Under the pieces are notes generated by a model. That model ran no database searches, was not told the origin of the DNA, and saw nothing but the letters and a program-made list of their open reading frames with translations. This document shows, in pieces, positions 36,401 through 44,538 of a stretch of DNA of 64,000 bases. The translations under genes and the position numbers were made by a program. Where the stretch lies: the NCBI GenBank assembly GCA_030407085.1, contig CM059585.1:1497001-1561000 (forward strand), read 5' to 3'. This DNA is from Trichopria drosophilae (lineage: Eukaryota > Arthropoda > Insecta > Hymenoptera > Diapriidae). The stretch's first letter is position 1, and each line of letters begins with the position of its first letter.

Positions 36401-37276
36401 AACACATTGTCTCGATTTTGATTTTTTTGCTCTTCGATCCTTTGTCGAATGTCAGGGGGATAGTAAAACTCGTCGGCGAATTCTCCATGACGGCCTAGTT
36501 GGCTCGGAGTAAACTTTACGATTGCTACATGTTCTGGTACCTATAATAGTTCGATTACAAATTTTGAAAATTTTGAAATGTATATTTTTTATTTGAATTT
36601 CCGCAACTTACCAATTCATTTTCTTGCAAACGATGATTGTTATCCAGAACTGCTTGCTGGCATAAAGTTTCTACGTCACTATTCAACCTGTATCGAATAT
36701 GATTTGTTAAAATATATAAAATTTATTGTATAAAATGATAAAAATATGAGAAATGGAGTTTATTTCTGAAATTAAGTAAGTCGTACCTGTATCGAAGATT
36801 GTTTAAAAGCATTTCCAAAACACATTGTGTGTATATGTGGGACCACGTGTATCCATTTGCTTCTAATCTTTCTAATTCCAGTTTTAGTAACTCTAATTCA
36901 TCCGGTATCAAATCATACCTAGAATTCCATAAATTATGTTTAAAATTTACTGTAATATAAAATTTGACTGTTATAAATTATACTTGAATTCTGAATTGGA
37001 AATCAAATTCGGATGTTTTTTCTTTTAGTTTGTACCGATTCAATGTCGTTAATAAATATTCAAATATGTAAATATTTTAAAACTTACTGATATAAATCAT
37101 CCTCCGTCAACTCATCTTCGGAGTTAGGAATACACCTCCCAAACGCCAAATCTGAAACATTTCGAAGCACGATTAATATATTATATAAATACAGAAAAAC
37201 AATTAATATTTCAGATAATCACCATTGTAACAAGTTTCTAATTCTGGGTCACATAAGTTTTTAGTAAACAAACAAC
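18138..37276 (-). CDS. PTPRN (IA-2, ia2): IA-2 family receptor-type protein tyrosine pseudophosphatase (PTPRN/ia2)
   Basis: IA-2 is a type I membrane protein of dense-core vesicles, needed for normal cargo content and peptide-hormone or neuropeptide secretion. Fifteen exons, joined by GT-AG introns with matching phases, give 909 residues before the stop, close to the vertebrate size. Order: a RESP18-type domain with four cysteines at 2, 9, 16 and 25 of the visible part (C-x6-C-x6-C-x8-C, as in vertebrate IA-2); an acidic luminal spacer; a mature ectodomain ([15 protein letters not shown] region); one membrane span ([20 protein letters not shown] followed by ARRH); a juxtamembrane segment; and one PTP domain. 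The active-site loop is [13 protein letters not shown], with Asp where active enzymes have Ala, and WPQ replaces WPD, so it should be catalytically dead. The signal peptide exon is not in this span (see 55222-55258). Converges with CtIP. Confidence 0.95.
18508..18926 (-). CDS. PTPRN (IA-2, ia2): IA-2 exon: central PTP domain
   Basis: It encodes [65 protein letters not shown] (the WPD-loop position with Gln) and [11 protein letters not shown]. The acceptor is poly-T then ACAG; the donor is CTGCAG|GTTTGT. Confidence 0.96.
18927..22624 (-). other. IA-2 intron, 3.7 kb
   Basis: It contains a pogo-like MITE (19567-19737) and a pair of direct repeats around 19890-19940 (GTAACTACTGCG...ACATTGC). The remainder is AT-rich with no supported coding sequence. 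The + strand frame at 19335-19604 runs into the MITE and is not a gene. Confidence 0.6.
19567..19737. mobile_element. pogo/Tigger-like MITE
   Basis: Termini CAGTAAAACCTCTCTTATTC and the reverse complement of CAGTAGGACCTCTCTTATTC, flanked by TA on both sides (19565-19566, 19738-19739). Length 171 bp, no coding sequence. CAGTA-type termini with TA duplication fit the pogo group of Tc1/mariner. Confidence 0.7.
22625..22846 (-). CDS. PTPRN (IA-2, ia2): IA-2 exon: start of PTP domain
   Basis: It encodes [17 protein letters not shown], the [12 protein letters not shown] segment, [12 protein letters not shown] and SDYINASTI. Boundaries are TTGTAG acceptor and ATT|GTAAGT donor, both at codon boundaries. 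Confidence 0.95.
22923..23315 (-). CDS. PTPRN (IA-2, ia2): IA-2 exon: transmembrane and juxtamembrane
   Basis: It encodes [14 protein letters not shown], a hydrophobic Ala/Val/Gly helix with the stop-transfer [10 protein letters not shown], the conserved YQDLCRARM motif, and STSSWSDEP to [10 protein letters not shown], matching the vertebrate order. Both ends are in phase 0 (131 codons). Confidence 0.95.
23552..23619 (-). CDS. PTPRN (IA-2, ia2): IA-2 exon: end of ectodomain
   Basis: A 68-nt exon: [20 protein letters not shown] then GDK, in the position of the vertebrate GLKILQTGVG segment. The acceptor is GTTTTAG; the donor is AAG|GTAAGG. Confidence 0.9.
23799..23925 (-). CDS. PTPRN (IA-2, ia2): IA-2 exon: mature ectodomain
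   Basis: It encodes [20 protein letters not shown] and [18 protein letters not shown], like the F-x-V-x-x-N-x-QNL-x-x-xDV core of the IA-2 ectodomain. The NLT site is a possible N-glycosylation sequon. Confidence 0.92.
24194..24325 (-). CDS. PTPRN (IA-2, ia2): IA-2 exon: mature ectodomain, first part
   Basis: It encodes [19 protein letters not shown], then [14 protein letters not shown] and PDGETLVRM, the first strand region of the membrane-proximal ectodomain. It has 44 codons and phase 0 boundaries (GTACAG acceptor, ATG|GTATGT donor). Confidence 0.9.
24396..24421 (-). CDS. PTPRN (IA-2, ia2): IA-2 26-nt microexon
   Basis: A 26-nt exon (VLPEENSDE with the split first codon) between TTTATAG and GAG|GTGAGT. 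Its length is not a multiple of three, and both flanking phases require it, so it must be included to keep the frame. Confidence 0.82.
25453..25602 (-). CDS. PTPRN (IA-2, ia2): IA-2 exon: acidic/basic luminal spacer
   Basis: It encodes [17 protein letters not shown], then [16 protein letters not shown] and [11 protein letters not shown] and KK clusters are possible proprotein-convertase sites; this is inference. Acceptor ATTTAG, donor ACAG|GTAATG. Confidence 0.88.
26778..27211. mobile_element. Non-autonomous DNA element with ~45-bp TIRs
   Basis: The left end AATAGTAGATTGTGCAACTA, GAGAGCAAAATAGGTGTTTG and CGACGAGTG is mirrored by the right end (CACTCGTCGGCAAACACC ... GTTGCATAATCTACTATT). Inside, several 'TTTGCTCC' words repeat in both orientations. 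It lies in an IA-2 intron. A related fragment (AGGGAGCAAAATAAG) is at about 24061-24076. Short ATG frames on both strands are not supported as genes. Confidence 0.65.
27335..27356. repeat. 22-bp perfect palindrome
   Basis: TTCAAGTAAATATTTACTTGAA is a perfect inverted repeat. Nearly the same word recurs at about 28155-28178, and half-sites (CAAGTAAAT, AAATATTTAC) recur between 27300 and 27660. It is probably a diverged repeat family inside an IA-2 intron. Confidence 0.6.
28580..28975 (-). CDS. PTPRN (IA-2, ia2): IA-2 exon: large luminal spacer
   Basis: It encodes [20 protein letters not shown], a conserved-looking helix ([18 protein letters not shown]), an acidic stretch and VRHALPS. Ends: ATTACAG acceptor and TCAG|GTTAGT donor. 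It precedes (in gene order follows) the 7.4-kb intron that holds the retrotransposon. Confidence 0.9.
29105..29330 (+). repeat. Dispersed ~300-bp repeat, copy 1
   Basis: Shares the order of words CGTACAGTCTTG, AATCCTTGATAAATTCTC, AAGATGGAGAAATGACGGAT, TTTTGTGATGGATTTCAAA and AGAGACACAG with copies near 35395, 39315 and 40240, all in the same orientation. There is no coding sequence and no family assignment. Confidence 0.7.
29633..29646 (+). repeat. Target-site duplication, 3' side of the retrotransposon
   Basis: TGACATTTAATTTT, identical to 34962-34975. The boundary with the oligo(T) (the element's poly(A)) is ambiguous by a few bases. Confidence 0.9.
29724..33461 (-). CDS. Retrotransposon ORF2: endonuclease, reverse transcriptase, RNase H
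   Basis: A 1,245-residue polyprotein. Residues 1-220 form the APE endonuclease (WNLNG at 8-12, QET with Glu36, GDFN at 132-135, SDH at 207-209) that nicks the target to prime reverse transcription. Residues about 460-770 are the reverse transcriptase (NYRPIALTN 521-529, DIEKAYE 593-599, GLPQGSVLS 649-657, catalytic FADD 681-684, [12 protein letters not shown] 756-767). RNase H follows at about 975-1100 with Asp981, Glu1014, Asp1038 and Asp1091. A C-terminal C-x2-C-x7-H-x4-C knuckle lies at 1187-1203. Every catalytic residue looked for is present. The start lies 8 nt after ORF1, so translation probably depends on reinitiation. Confidence 0.96.
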   Translation of the reverse strand: MDLKILQWNLNGFYSRKERLEMLINETQPAVICLQETNFKNTHAGHLKNYIVHHKNRLNATHASGGVATYININFPYNIIPLITNLEAAAVRITLANEVTICNIYLPNSYDFNLQELIDLTNQLPKPFLLVGDFNSHNTLWSSYKTDVRGTMVESLIDLQNLAILNPDQPTHINFANGSPSSIDLFLSSINIADNWDVEILSDPCDSDHFPILATQPNHQVTSTDTHTQPRWKLKTANWDKFRQTIDNNISLLPNITSSCNIEVDSLLEKFTKLLIEAANTSIRRTKPLHKHPIKQTPWWNTDCANDIKNAKHAFQIFKKYPTVENKINYQKLRSLARRTIKSSKKKSWENFVNSLNTQATLTTIWNKINQIRGKKKITRILNLTTDQNETITAPQEIANALAKTFAKNSNDSNFEEAFLVYKNNTPEVSKMSIFRKTDKPFNIPFNRDEMMYVLQNCTNSSPGPDNIPNSFVKNLPESALNYLLSLYNLIWTKMVFPSKWREATVIPIHKPGKDKKLASNYRPIALTNNLCKILEKMVNRRLKWHLENISYFTNCQTGFRNFRSTTDHLINFHTAICEAFINDFHLAAISMDIEKAYEMIWKDRVLKILCDIGITGNMLALIYNFLMGRIFRVLANGILSDPHEIQNGLPQGSVLSVTLFLIAINNAPNVLSQPVKCLIFADDITVFCTGKEIKATEELLQNALNELQNWSYQSGLKFSANKTVSILFSKSKKQIQNLNLLMNGTKIQSSSTIKLLGLHFDKKLSWNTHIKSLKDDCTKRISIIKSLSSTSWGADYKILLNTYNAVVKAKLDYGAVVYNSAIPNILKKLDSLHHKALRLSIGAFHTSPIKSILLETGEMELEDHRNLLILKFATKIAALPSNPTFDNIFTNRYECQYNDRPHLPQPLYKKLSTITKAINFKFPKTFKKSIPPTPPWAKLEISTHTDLFDGSKKNLGAKELKSLNLKLSDKYKFVTQIYTDGSKTKDGTGYAVLMNNITITEKTNNISSVITNELMAIKKALELISRSDATDFVIFCDSKSAIQMITDATSLDELTQSIQIIYSTEVKAGKRIVLTWIPSHTGIPGNDKVDLEAKKATKYPKVTPTSNIATSGDVKKYIIKHFKEIKTKELINNKPTKYKIQSVYSGRQQFPLEFTRHEQTTISKLRIGHSTLTHSYLLNRNPPPLCEYCNVNLTIKHILTECQQYEHLRSELRMPRDVNVLVNSPSFQPIVIRFLTKTEILNKL
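33470..34795 (-). CDS. Retrotransposon ORF1: nucleic-acid-binding protein
   Basis: A 441-residue protein. Residues about 45-205 have the spacing of ORF1 RNA-recognition-like folds in this superfamily. A single CCHC knuckle, [14 protein letters not shown] (209-222, C-x2-C-x4-H-x4-C), binds RNA. A Ser/Glu-rich acidic stretch lies near 300-325, and the C-terminus is basic and Lys-rich. ORF1 proteins coat the element RNA to form the retrotransposition particle. The I factor of Drosophila has more knuckles, so this is not simply an I factor. Confidence 0.9.
   Translation of the reverse strand: MSLTPRNGSNPDMILPPNVSPTSVINQNRSYAKTVKQMIAPKKNQAIIINSIEGIAFEEYIYALGDQIDPKLITHASRISNRRICIYLVNKETVDTLINTIKTITVQGHVISMNRFENQNKRIIISNVHALIPDDVILSELIKIGIKPMSEISSLKGGLKRNEKFAHILSFRRQVYVKMEDVNSIPPSLQIIYEGSSYWIFLSSDALSCFLCKEQGHLVRDCPRNTKDLQDNHDNNIQKTSIGSNLSSNLLTENTTLTQDQQDHLMTDLPTCALTKRTRDSSTASEPRKFPRFIPSADSNSAPPSETEQEDASESESSEVHGMESDENPTITLDDHLQEFKKLIVASPSKYPLNYLQFKSLLHNAKGNPNIIELALTYNCDLTLLTNMIEEAKTTLSDRATKSRCTRLCTKIIKHLYAQQAKTNKKSRTATKKYSIKLSES
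34929..34964 (-). promoter_or_regulatory. Internal promoter of the retrotransposon: Inr and DPE
   Basis: In element orientation the 5' junction reads TCAGTAC, matching the arthropod initiator TCA(+1)GT with +1 at 34962. AGACGTG follows at exactly +28 to +34 (34935-34929). The Inr plus RGACGTG element at +28 is the known downstream promoter of TATA-less non-LTR elements such as jockey and the I factor. The A at +1 could belong to the element or to the target duplication. Confidence 0.75.
34962..34975 (+). repeat. Target-site duplication, 5' side of the retrotransposon
   Basis: TGACATTTAATTTT, identical to 29633-29646. The first base may belong to the element. Confidence 0.9.
35395..35725 (+). 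repeat. Dispersed ~300-bp repeat, copy 2
   Basis: The longest copy with 40240-40555: TGCAGTCTTGAACCGA, CTCATTTTAAAGCT, AGAACATGTACTTT, TAATTTTGAGGTT and AAGATGGAGAAATGATGGA. Lies in the IA-2 intron, 5' (in gene orientation) of the retrotransposon. Confidence 0.75.
36351..36540 (-). CDS. PTPRN (IA-2, ia2): IA-2 exon: luminal, after RESP18 domain
   Basis: It encodes [37 protein letters not shown] and [14 protein letters not shown]. Acceptor ATTATAG, donor GATG|GTATGT. Its split last codon joins the exon at 28975 to give Glu. Confidence 0.9.
36612..36687 (-). CDS. PTPRN (IA-2, ia2): IA-2 exon: luminal
   Basis: A 76-nt exon encoding [20 protein letters not shown] then QENEL. It starts with the last base of an Arg codon and ends in phase 0 at TTG|GTAAGT. 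Confidence 0.88.
36787..36918 (-). CDS. PTPRN (IA-2, ia2): IA-2 exon: RESP18-type helical part
   Basis: It encodes [20 protein letters not shown], then [18 protein letters not shown] and NNLRYR. The pattern L-x-x-L-x-x-L followed by GYTW and TQ-V matches vertebrate IA-2 (GFTW, TQYV). Confidence 0.92.
37088..37151 (-). CDS. PTPRN (IA-2, ia2): IA-2 exon: RESP18-type fourth cysteine
   Basis: A 64-nt exon encoding [19 protein letters not shown] then LYQ. FGRC parallels the vertebrate FGQC/FGRC. Acceptor TTTCAG, donor TATCA|GTAAGT. Confidence 0.9.
37223..37276 (-). CDS. PTPRN (IA-2, ia2): IA-2 exon: first recognised luminal exon
   Basis: A 54-nt exon after acceptor TTGTTGCAG. It reads (G)[17 protein letters not shown], matching the GCLF start of the mature luminal domain in vertebrate IA-2. 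It enters with two bases of a codon, so the preceding exon must end with a single base, G for Gly if the family pattern holds. Confidence 0.92.
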
Positions 37277-38419
37277 CTGCAACAAAAAAGTTTGTTTTTG
37301 TTAGTCTACTATTATTGTTTGTATTTATGAAATGGAATTTGTCAGAGGAGAGAAAAGTGGAAAATGTTCACCATTGCTGTTCGTTTTGTAATTGCTCGAC
37401 CATAAATTAGAACAAGAAAATAACTTCTAAAGAAATGACTCCAGATGTCTTCGATTTCTGAGAAGAAATTCAGAAACATTTCACAGAAGGGTTGGTTTTC
37501 ATTCTAACTGAACTTTTTATATTCCAAGTATAAAAAAGTTTGAAAAGTAGCTCCTTCACTTACCTTAAGATGAAAGATTTATGGGAAATGTAGTGTTTAA
37601 CTTCAGGGAATTTGCGCAGGGAAAATGTGTCGGCAGTAATATCTTAAAGACTGACTAACAATAAACTCTGATATAATAGAATTTTTTGTATTTGTTTTAT
37701 AAAAAAATTGTCTTTATTATTTCAATTTATCGTTATATTATATTTTACTTCAAATACATGTTAGTAACGCAAACATATTGTATAGATTATTATTTTAAAT
37801 TGAGTTCGTATCTTTACAAGGATGTAAGTAAAAATTTGAGTGGAACCCAAACAATACGTGCTGTTTCATGTCAAACACAGACATCCAATTTTAAAAGATA
37901 TTAATCACACTTAAAGCTTACTAACTGTGAAATTGGTTTTCTTTCCTACCCATCGTCCGCAAATATCCAAAATTTTACCATCGTCATTCAGTATATTTAT
38001 GATTTAATTTCTGTACATTATAAAATTGTATCAAACATAATCTGCAAATATATGTAAAACGTTAATACCTACAAAGGTCAATAAAGAAAGCTATTGCAAT
38101 AAAAGATAAGTTTGAAAGCAAACATTCCAAAATATTTAATCAGAAATGTTAATACACACGTTTAACCATTATAAAACAAAATAAATATTTTAGTGATTTT
38201 AATATATGTAATTTACACAAAAATATCGTCATTCATCTGTAAACAAAAATTAGCAACGAAATGAAAATATGAAAGTTTATCGTATGCATTAACCAATTGT
38301 AGAAAAATCACGCAAAAATCATGATTATTTTTTTTATGAAAACGTTGGTCTCAATATGAAACTCGATAGGAGCAAGAAGTTTTACATAAAAAAAGATATT
38401 TAGATAAACTGCTCGAGTG

Positions 38420-38815
38420 ACTTTCAGAAGGTCAAATCTTTAAAAATCTTCTAGAGGCTACTTTCTTTTAGAAAATTTCTGGACAAGGTTTCGAAGGTAC
38501 GGAGGCCAAAAAGTCTTGGCCATATTGACCACCAGGTCAACTTTAAAGGTCATTCAAAAGTCAAACTGATATTTATATGAACAACCTTACTTTCGATTCT
38601 GTTCTTACTTTTAGTGTTATCTGGCAACAATGACTTCCATGTGGTAAGTTTTGTTTGAAAAATGAGCGCTATTTACGCACTTTGACCTTTAAAGTTGACT
38701 TCGAGGTCCACATGAGCGAATCTTCTAAAACATTTCGCCCAAAACTTTAATGAATACGGATTCTAAGCAGTTTTTAAAGATTTGATCTTGTGAAGGTCAA
38801 ATTATCATACTATTA
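38420..38815. repeat. Fold-back repeat
   Basis: TTCAGAAGGTCAAATCTTTA at about 38421 pairs with the reverse complement near 38776-38810, and GTCAACTTTAAAGGTCA at 38536 pairs with TGACCTTTAAAGTTGAC at 38689. The 'GGTCAA' words make it look like a diverged inverted-repeat element. Confidence 0.6.
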
Positions 38816-39314
38816 TTTACAAAATAAAGGTTTCCTTTAACAAAATAATCTTGGTCTTCAACTGACCTTGAAAATTGACGTAAAGATCAAAATTAATAGC
38901 GTAGACATACGATATTGTCCCTGACAACTTTTATTTCCATAATTTTTAGGTGGTTTTTTCAGCGAACATAATTACGGAAAAAAATATTTAAAAAAATACT
39001 TAATTTAAATTATATTTCTTCGGTGTGGCTTACTTGATTTATAATGCATTATACTAAAAATATGAGTATGTTGATTTTATTAACCAAAATCGAATTGTGT
39101 CGACTGGTTAAGTGCATTTTTATTTGAATGTTATATTTATTGCTGCTCTTTTGACAATATTTCCCATAGTGAAGTACTTAGTAACCTAAATTAGTAGAAT
39201 TTATTAATGAGATTAATAAAAAAGTTTCACTATTTAATGATAAAAAATGCTTATTATTTTATTCCAATTGTAGTTAAATTCAACTAATAACTGAATATTT
39301 GTTAATTGCACGAG

Positions 39315-39445
39315 TTATATATTTTTGAAAAAAACATCTCCTTATTCCTTGATAAATTCTCCACAAATGTGGCAAATTTTAAGATGGAGAAATGATGGGC
39401 TGTATTTTTTTATGGTGGATTTCAAAGCAGAGTCAGCCGCACTAT
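39315..39445 (+). repeat. Dispersed ~300-bp repeat, copy 3 (partial)
   Basis: Shares CCTTGATAAATTCTC, AAGATGGAGAAATGATGG and GGTGGATTTCAAAGCAGAG with the other copies. It has only the 3' half. Confidence 0.6.
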
Positions 39446-40239
39446 GGAGTTCGCGCAGTTTAACTTTCAGAGTGACAATCAGATAATCTGGATGTTACAA
39501 TATTCAAATATTTTTCGTGAAAATGTTCGAGAGAAAAGGAGAAAAAAGGATGTGCTGATTATTTCCCTTAATAGAGGTACATATTCACTTGGAATTGTTG
39601 AAAATTCTAAACGCCATGATGGAACCATCGTCTGAATATTCAAAAGAAAACAAATAAAATCCTAAAAATTTTTGCAAAAATGTAACAAACTACAGATTCT
39701 TCATTCAGTCAATAAAAAAATGAATCTTATTTGTATTTTTGTTATTGTACACGGCAATAACGTGCTTTGTGTAAAACTAACGTTCATGTATTATAAATTA
39801 AATTTTTTCTATTGCGTAAACCGAGACTGGAATGTAATTCGACTTTTCTACGCGTTTCCATTTTAAAAACTGGTAACAAAATTCTCTTTACTCGTTTGTT
39901 GTTTCTTCCTGCGGAAAAACTATTATATTTTATATGATATTCGTGATTCTTCTTACATTAATGTAGCCAAATATAAACTCTGAAGAATGGAAGAAATTAT
40001 AAGCTGCAAAAACTTTCAATAATTACTCCAGTTTTTTATCCCAAATCATTGCACCTCGAAACCAAATTTAAATAATAAATTAATGTTTTTAAATTGTTTA
40101 TATGTTCCGATACCATCCGTTTCCGATATATTTTATTTTAGCAGTGTTTAGAATTGGTAAAAAATTAGCGTTTTTTCATTGTCTATTAGTAAAAGCGATT
40201 TCTAATTAATTTTGTTGGAATGAAAAACTTTGGGTTTAA

Positions 40240-40555
40240 AAACACCCATATCTAGGGTTCCTGTTATCGTACAGTCTTGAACCGATACTCATTTTAAAGC
40301 TTAGAACATGTACTTTAATGATAAAACTATTAAATGTAGAAAATGTTAAAAATTTTATGTTTCATTGCCGATAGAATTTTCTATTCTAATTTTGAGGTTC
40401 AACAGTGCGAGTTAAATTTTTGAAACAAAAATGTTACCTTAATCCTTAATACATTCTCTATAAATCTGATAACTTTTGAAGATGGAGAAATGACGGATCC
40501 TATTGTTTTGCGATGGATTTAAAAGTAGAGACACAGCTCTAGCGCCGGAAATAGT
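40240..40555 (+). repeat. Dispersed ~300-bp repeat, copy 4
   Basis: Matches copy 2 over nearly its full length (CGTACAGTCTTGAACCGA through AAGATGGAGAAATGACGGAT to GGATTTAAAAGTAGAGACAC). Confidence 0.75.
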
Positions 40556-42559
40556 TTAATCTATCTGATAGCTATATTTTATTATAGTCTTGCATTCTGT
40601 AAAAGGTTACTGAAAAAAGATCTCTTGTTATTAAAAAAAATACTTTATATGGTACATACTAGTGAACAACAGTTATTATCAATAAGGAATATAAGTACTT
40701 AGGAAACGTAGATGTCATGAACGGATTTTTTGTCTTTATCCCAAAGCCAGTATACGATATCATATGGGAAAATCGTGAAATAATAATTAGCAGATGATGC
40801 AGCTTCGGCTTGTGCAATTCAACAGAGGATTTGAATTATTCATACGCTCCATATTTCGCAATAGAGAACAGTTACTAGTTCCTACATATCAAGCGAATAT
40901 TTGGAAATAGCCTCCTCTATTATCATTGAAATTATTTAAAGACATAAATTGTGAATTATTCAATGATGTCATGCAGAATTTCGTCTGAAGATATTGAATT
41001 TTTATTTTAATACATAATTATATTTTATTAAAGATATTCGTAGGGTTTAACCACATTTTCTTGTTATTTAAATGAAATTTATCAAATGTTTAGATTCAGT
41101 TTTTTAAATTTAACTACTTTGACGTAAATGTAACTTGTCAAACGTGAACGGCTGGCCAAAAGATTTAAATAATAGTCTGTCAAAAATTGATAAAGGTACA
41201 GTCAAAAGTTTTGACATTTGATAGACATGTGCCAGAATGTCTAGGATCGAAAAATAACTTGGGATTGCTCATCAATTGTAGAAAAAAAATGCATGAGTAA
41301 TTCTTGTATTATTTTTATTGAACAATGGCCTGGTCAAACTTTTTAGTAGATCAGAACTTATTTAGATTTGAATTTCGGTGTATTGATTACTGCTACAAAG
41401 AGACGTGCTCAGAAAACCAAGGATGGTGTTTTTAAAACAAAACATTTTTTTTTAATTGAATTATTGTTATTTGTTATGGACAGTTTTCAAGACATATTTT
41501 TAGAAGGTATGTAAAATGCAATACGACAAACTCGAACTCGACTGAATGGTTTAAAAATTGAGGAAGTTCCGAGCTTGTTAATAAATAATTGATGTAAAAA
41601 TTGTTGTTGATAAAATATTCAATAATTAGTAAAAACGTGTTTTTTACCTTTATTTTTAAAATAGAACAATATATTTCATCATGAACTTAATTCTTAAAAT
41701 CTCATCGGGTTTCATTATTTGAAATAGATTTGAACATTAGAAAAAATATCACAAATCTTGTATAAAAAAAAATAGAAAATGATTCTCATGTCAAATGAAA
41801 GAAGCCGAGTTCGATAACCAGAACAAGTACTTTCCATTGTCGTGAAGAGCCGACGCTTTTATCAGTGCACTCGAACTTCTATAGACATAGCTTAAATTAA
41901 AGCACGTATGCTTTTCTCGTCAAATGCACATCCGGTTGACGTAAAACGATGATTGCCATCGAGCTTAAATCGACATGCATTCAAGTGACGCGTTTTCGAG
42001 GTATAATAATACCTTAAAGCTTTGCGGTATGTATTTATATATTTTACATAATGTTTTTGGTGTGTTTACAAGAATCATTGCATAAGTTACTTTTTTATTT
42101 TTACGGACATGAACAATATACTATATAGTAAGCGCAATTAATAAAGAATCAAAGGAAGCAATAACGTATTTTTGCCAAGTATTTCATTAATAATTCTATT
42201 GGATGATGTAAATTTCAAGAGAATTATGCAAAAACACGAGTTGTGAATGAGGAATAGTAAAGAACGCCCATGTATGCTGGAGGATTTTTTAGATATAAAA
42301 ATAGAATATCACAAATCTGGTCTGTATATACAAAACGTGGAATAAACAAGATGCACGCGTTTGTTTTGCAGGTACTGTACAGTGCAGGCTCATGTTTGTC
42401 TAGGATTATGACGTGCAGAGTAAGTTGCGTTATTTATTTTTTCATTATGCATTATTTCACATAATTATAGATTTTATTTATACTACAAAAAGTATGAATT
42501 TCCATATTTTGATAAATAATATGATTAAATAATCAAATTATACGAAAGTTTTTATTTTT

Positions 42560-42930
42560 TGCGGCTTAAAAGGCGGTAAAATACAGACTCGCTGTTTCAA
42601 TCAGTTTTACAGTTGCCGTAAATTAATTTAAAACCAAATCTTGCAGATAAAATTTACAGATAATTAATGTTTTAAAGCTATTTTATACATGTTATCTAAA
42701 TGTAGAAAAAAATTCAGCACAATAAGTTCAGAAATGAGCGATAATTTGCAAGGATGAATTTCGTCGGTAAAAGCAGTGCCGAAATTTATTCTTGTAAAAT
42801 CACTTTCATTTCCGAACCGATTTACCTGAAACTTGACATATTTTCATAAAAACACGTGTAAAATAGCTTTGAAATAGATATGGACTTGAAAATATATCCA
42901 GTTTGTGTCTAATTTAAAGTTTCAGATGTC
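42560..42930. repeat. Fold-back repeat related to the arms at 54.7 and 56.4 kb
   Basis: TTTTAAAGCTATTTTATACA followed by a run ending in AATTTCGTCGGTAAAAGC is mirrored by GAAATTTATTCTTGTAAA to GTGTAAAATAGCTTTGAAAT. Diverged copies of the same dyad occur inside both arms of the large inverted repeat (about 54780-54960 and 56420-56600). Confidence 0.6.
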
Positions 42931-44399
42931 TATCGAGACGCTTTATATGTCTCTTAACACAGATTTTTTATGTTAATACTATACAGGTTTATTTATTGTT
43001 TAGTCCTTAATTTAGTACTATAATTTTCCATTTACAACGGTAGCTCTAGCATCAAAACTGAATAATCAGATCAAAAGTTATGACAATAATTAAAATTCGC
43101 TGCACAACAGGTGCCTACCAATTACGAAAATGTTTCGGAGATGAAATAAGCTAATCTTTGTTAATTTCGGGTCGCTGAATCCGAATCCGATAATGAACAA
43201 TTTTTATTATCTCTTGGTTCCACGAAACACTGGGTCAAAGTTCGCACCGCCGTTTTGTGCAATGTTTGAGATAGTATATCTTTCTATAAAGATAAAAATA
43301 ATAGAAAGTGAAATGCTCGGCTCACTATTACCGTCTATATCTACTGCGCCCTATCGCGCCGTGGATACGGAACTGAGTTCACTATTAATGCAGAACTGAA
43401 TTCAGTATTAATGTTAAAAATGAACAAATAAACGATTATATTAGTAAAGTAAAAAGGTAAAGTTGTGATCAGGAAGAAACAAGTGAAGGATAAAAGAAAT
43501 AATGATTTTTTACTTGGTCAAAGTTGATTTTAAATTATACTTTTTAAAACTCCGGGAGTAGAACTCGACTTTGCGCCCTGCGGTGAAATCTTTGGGCGCA
43601 AATTATTGACGCCCGTCGAATCAAAAATATCGTATGTAAACGGGCGAAATATCGATATATACTATTATTATGAATTTAATTCTACTTAATTTATAATTGC
43701 GTTTTAGTATTTAATTGGAAGTTTCATAATTTCACGAATTTTATCGAAAGTTATTCAAACATTCACGATGGGAAATAATGTAATAGCATGTCAAATTTAA
43801 ATCTATAATTAACAAGACGAACTTTAGCTTCTGCTTCTCTTATTATAGACGTCAATCGATACACCTTCTGAAACAATTCCTTTTACGAATAAAGTATGTA
43901 AAGTAACGAGAATAATTACTGCTTTAAGCCCTGTAAATTTTCAAAATTAGTTGTCAAGGACATCACCTTAAAATTTAAGTTAACCATTTCAAATAAGACT
44001 TTCATGTGCTTTATTTTTACACGTTTTAGCTAAATAAAATTTCTATAAAATGGGCAGTAAAAAATGTTGTATATAATTCGGTTAACATTATTAAATTATC
44101 AACAATGTTTACTATCTAAATCTAAAATAGAAGCCTTTTCTAATACAAATACAATTTTTTATTAATACATCAGTATAAAATTAGTTCGAAAGAAACTAAG
44201 AAATTACATGCTAAAACTGTTGGGGCCAAATTTAATTTCAAACGAGTTTTACTTCATGGAATACAAATATTTTTACTACTCTTTATTACACTGATCTCTA
44301 CTGTTTTGGAGCCTAGTTAAATCATATGCATTGATTATACTAATCACAAATGTAGCAGATTTCTTTCACTATGTGAATTGCTTAATTTTATTATTTATA

Positions 44400-44538
44400 T
44401 TAGTAAACAATTTCATTATTTTCATTCGTCGGCTCAGGAATAAACACCTGTAAAAACAATAGTCCGAATATAGTACCTACGCAACCGCTAGTCACCGTCA
44501 TGATCCATGCACACCCGATAAAGAAGTGAGTCTCAATT
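44400..44538 (-). CDS. Possible terminal exon of an unknown membrane protein
   Basis: After an acceptor-like CACGTTTAG, the frame reads IETHFFIGCAWIMTVTSG, CVGTIFGLLFLQVFIPEP and TNENNEIVY, then TAA. It has one strong hydrophobic span and a polar tail, in a block less AT-rich than its surroundings. No family is recognised and no partner exons were found, so it may be chance. It would lie in the presumed IA-2 first intron on the same strand. Confidence 0.2.

Larger units (their letters stand above)
37277..42540. other. AT-rich stretch, probably the large first IA-2 intron
   Basis: It holds repeat copies (39315, 40240) and a fold-back at 38420-38815. No coding sequence is supported. A short less AT-rich block at 41800-42010 has an open minus-strand frame of about 60 codons without an ATG and with no recognised motif. 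A possible 48-nt + strand exon at 42372-42419 (TTTTGCAG acceptor, AGA|GTAAGT donor) is probably chance. Confidence 0.45.
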
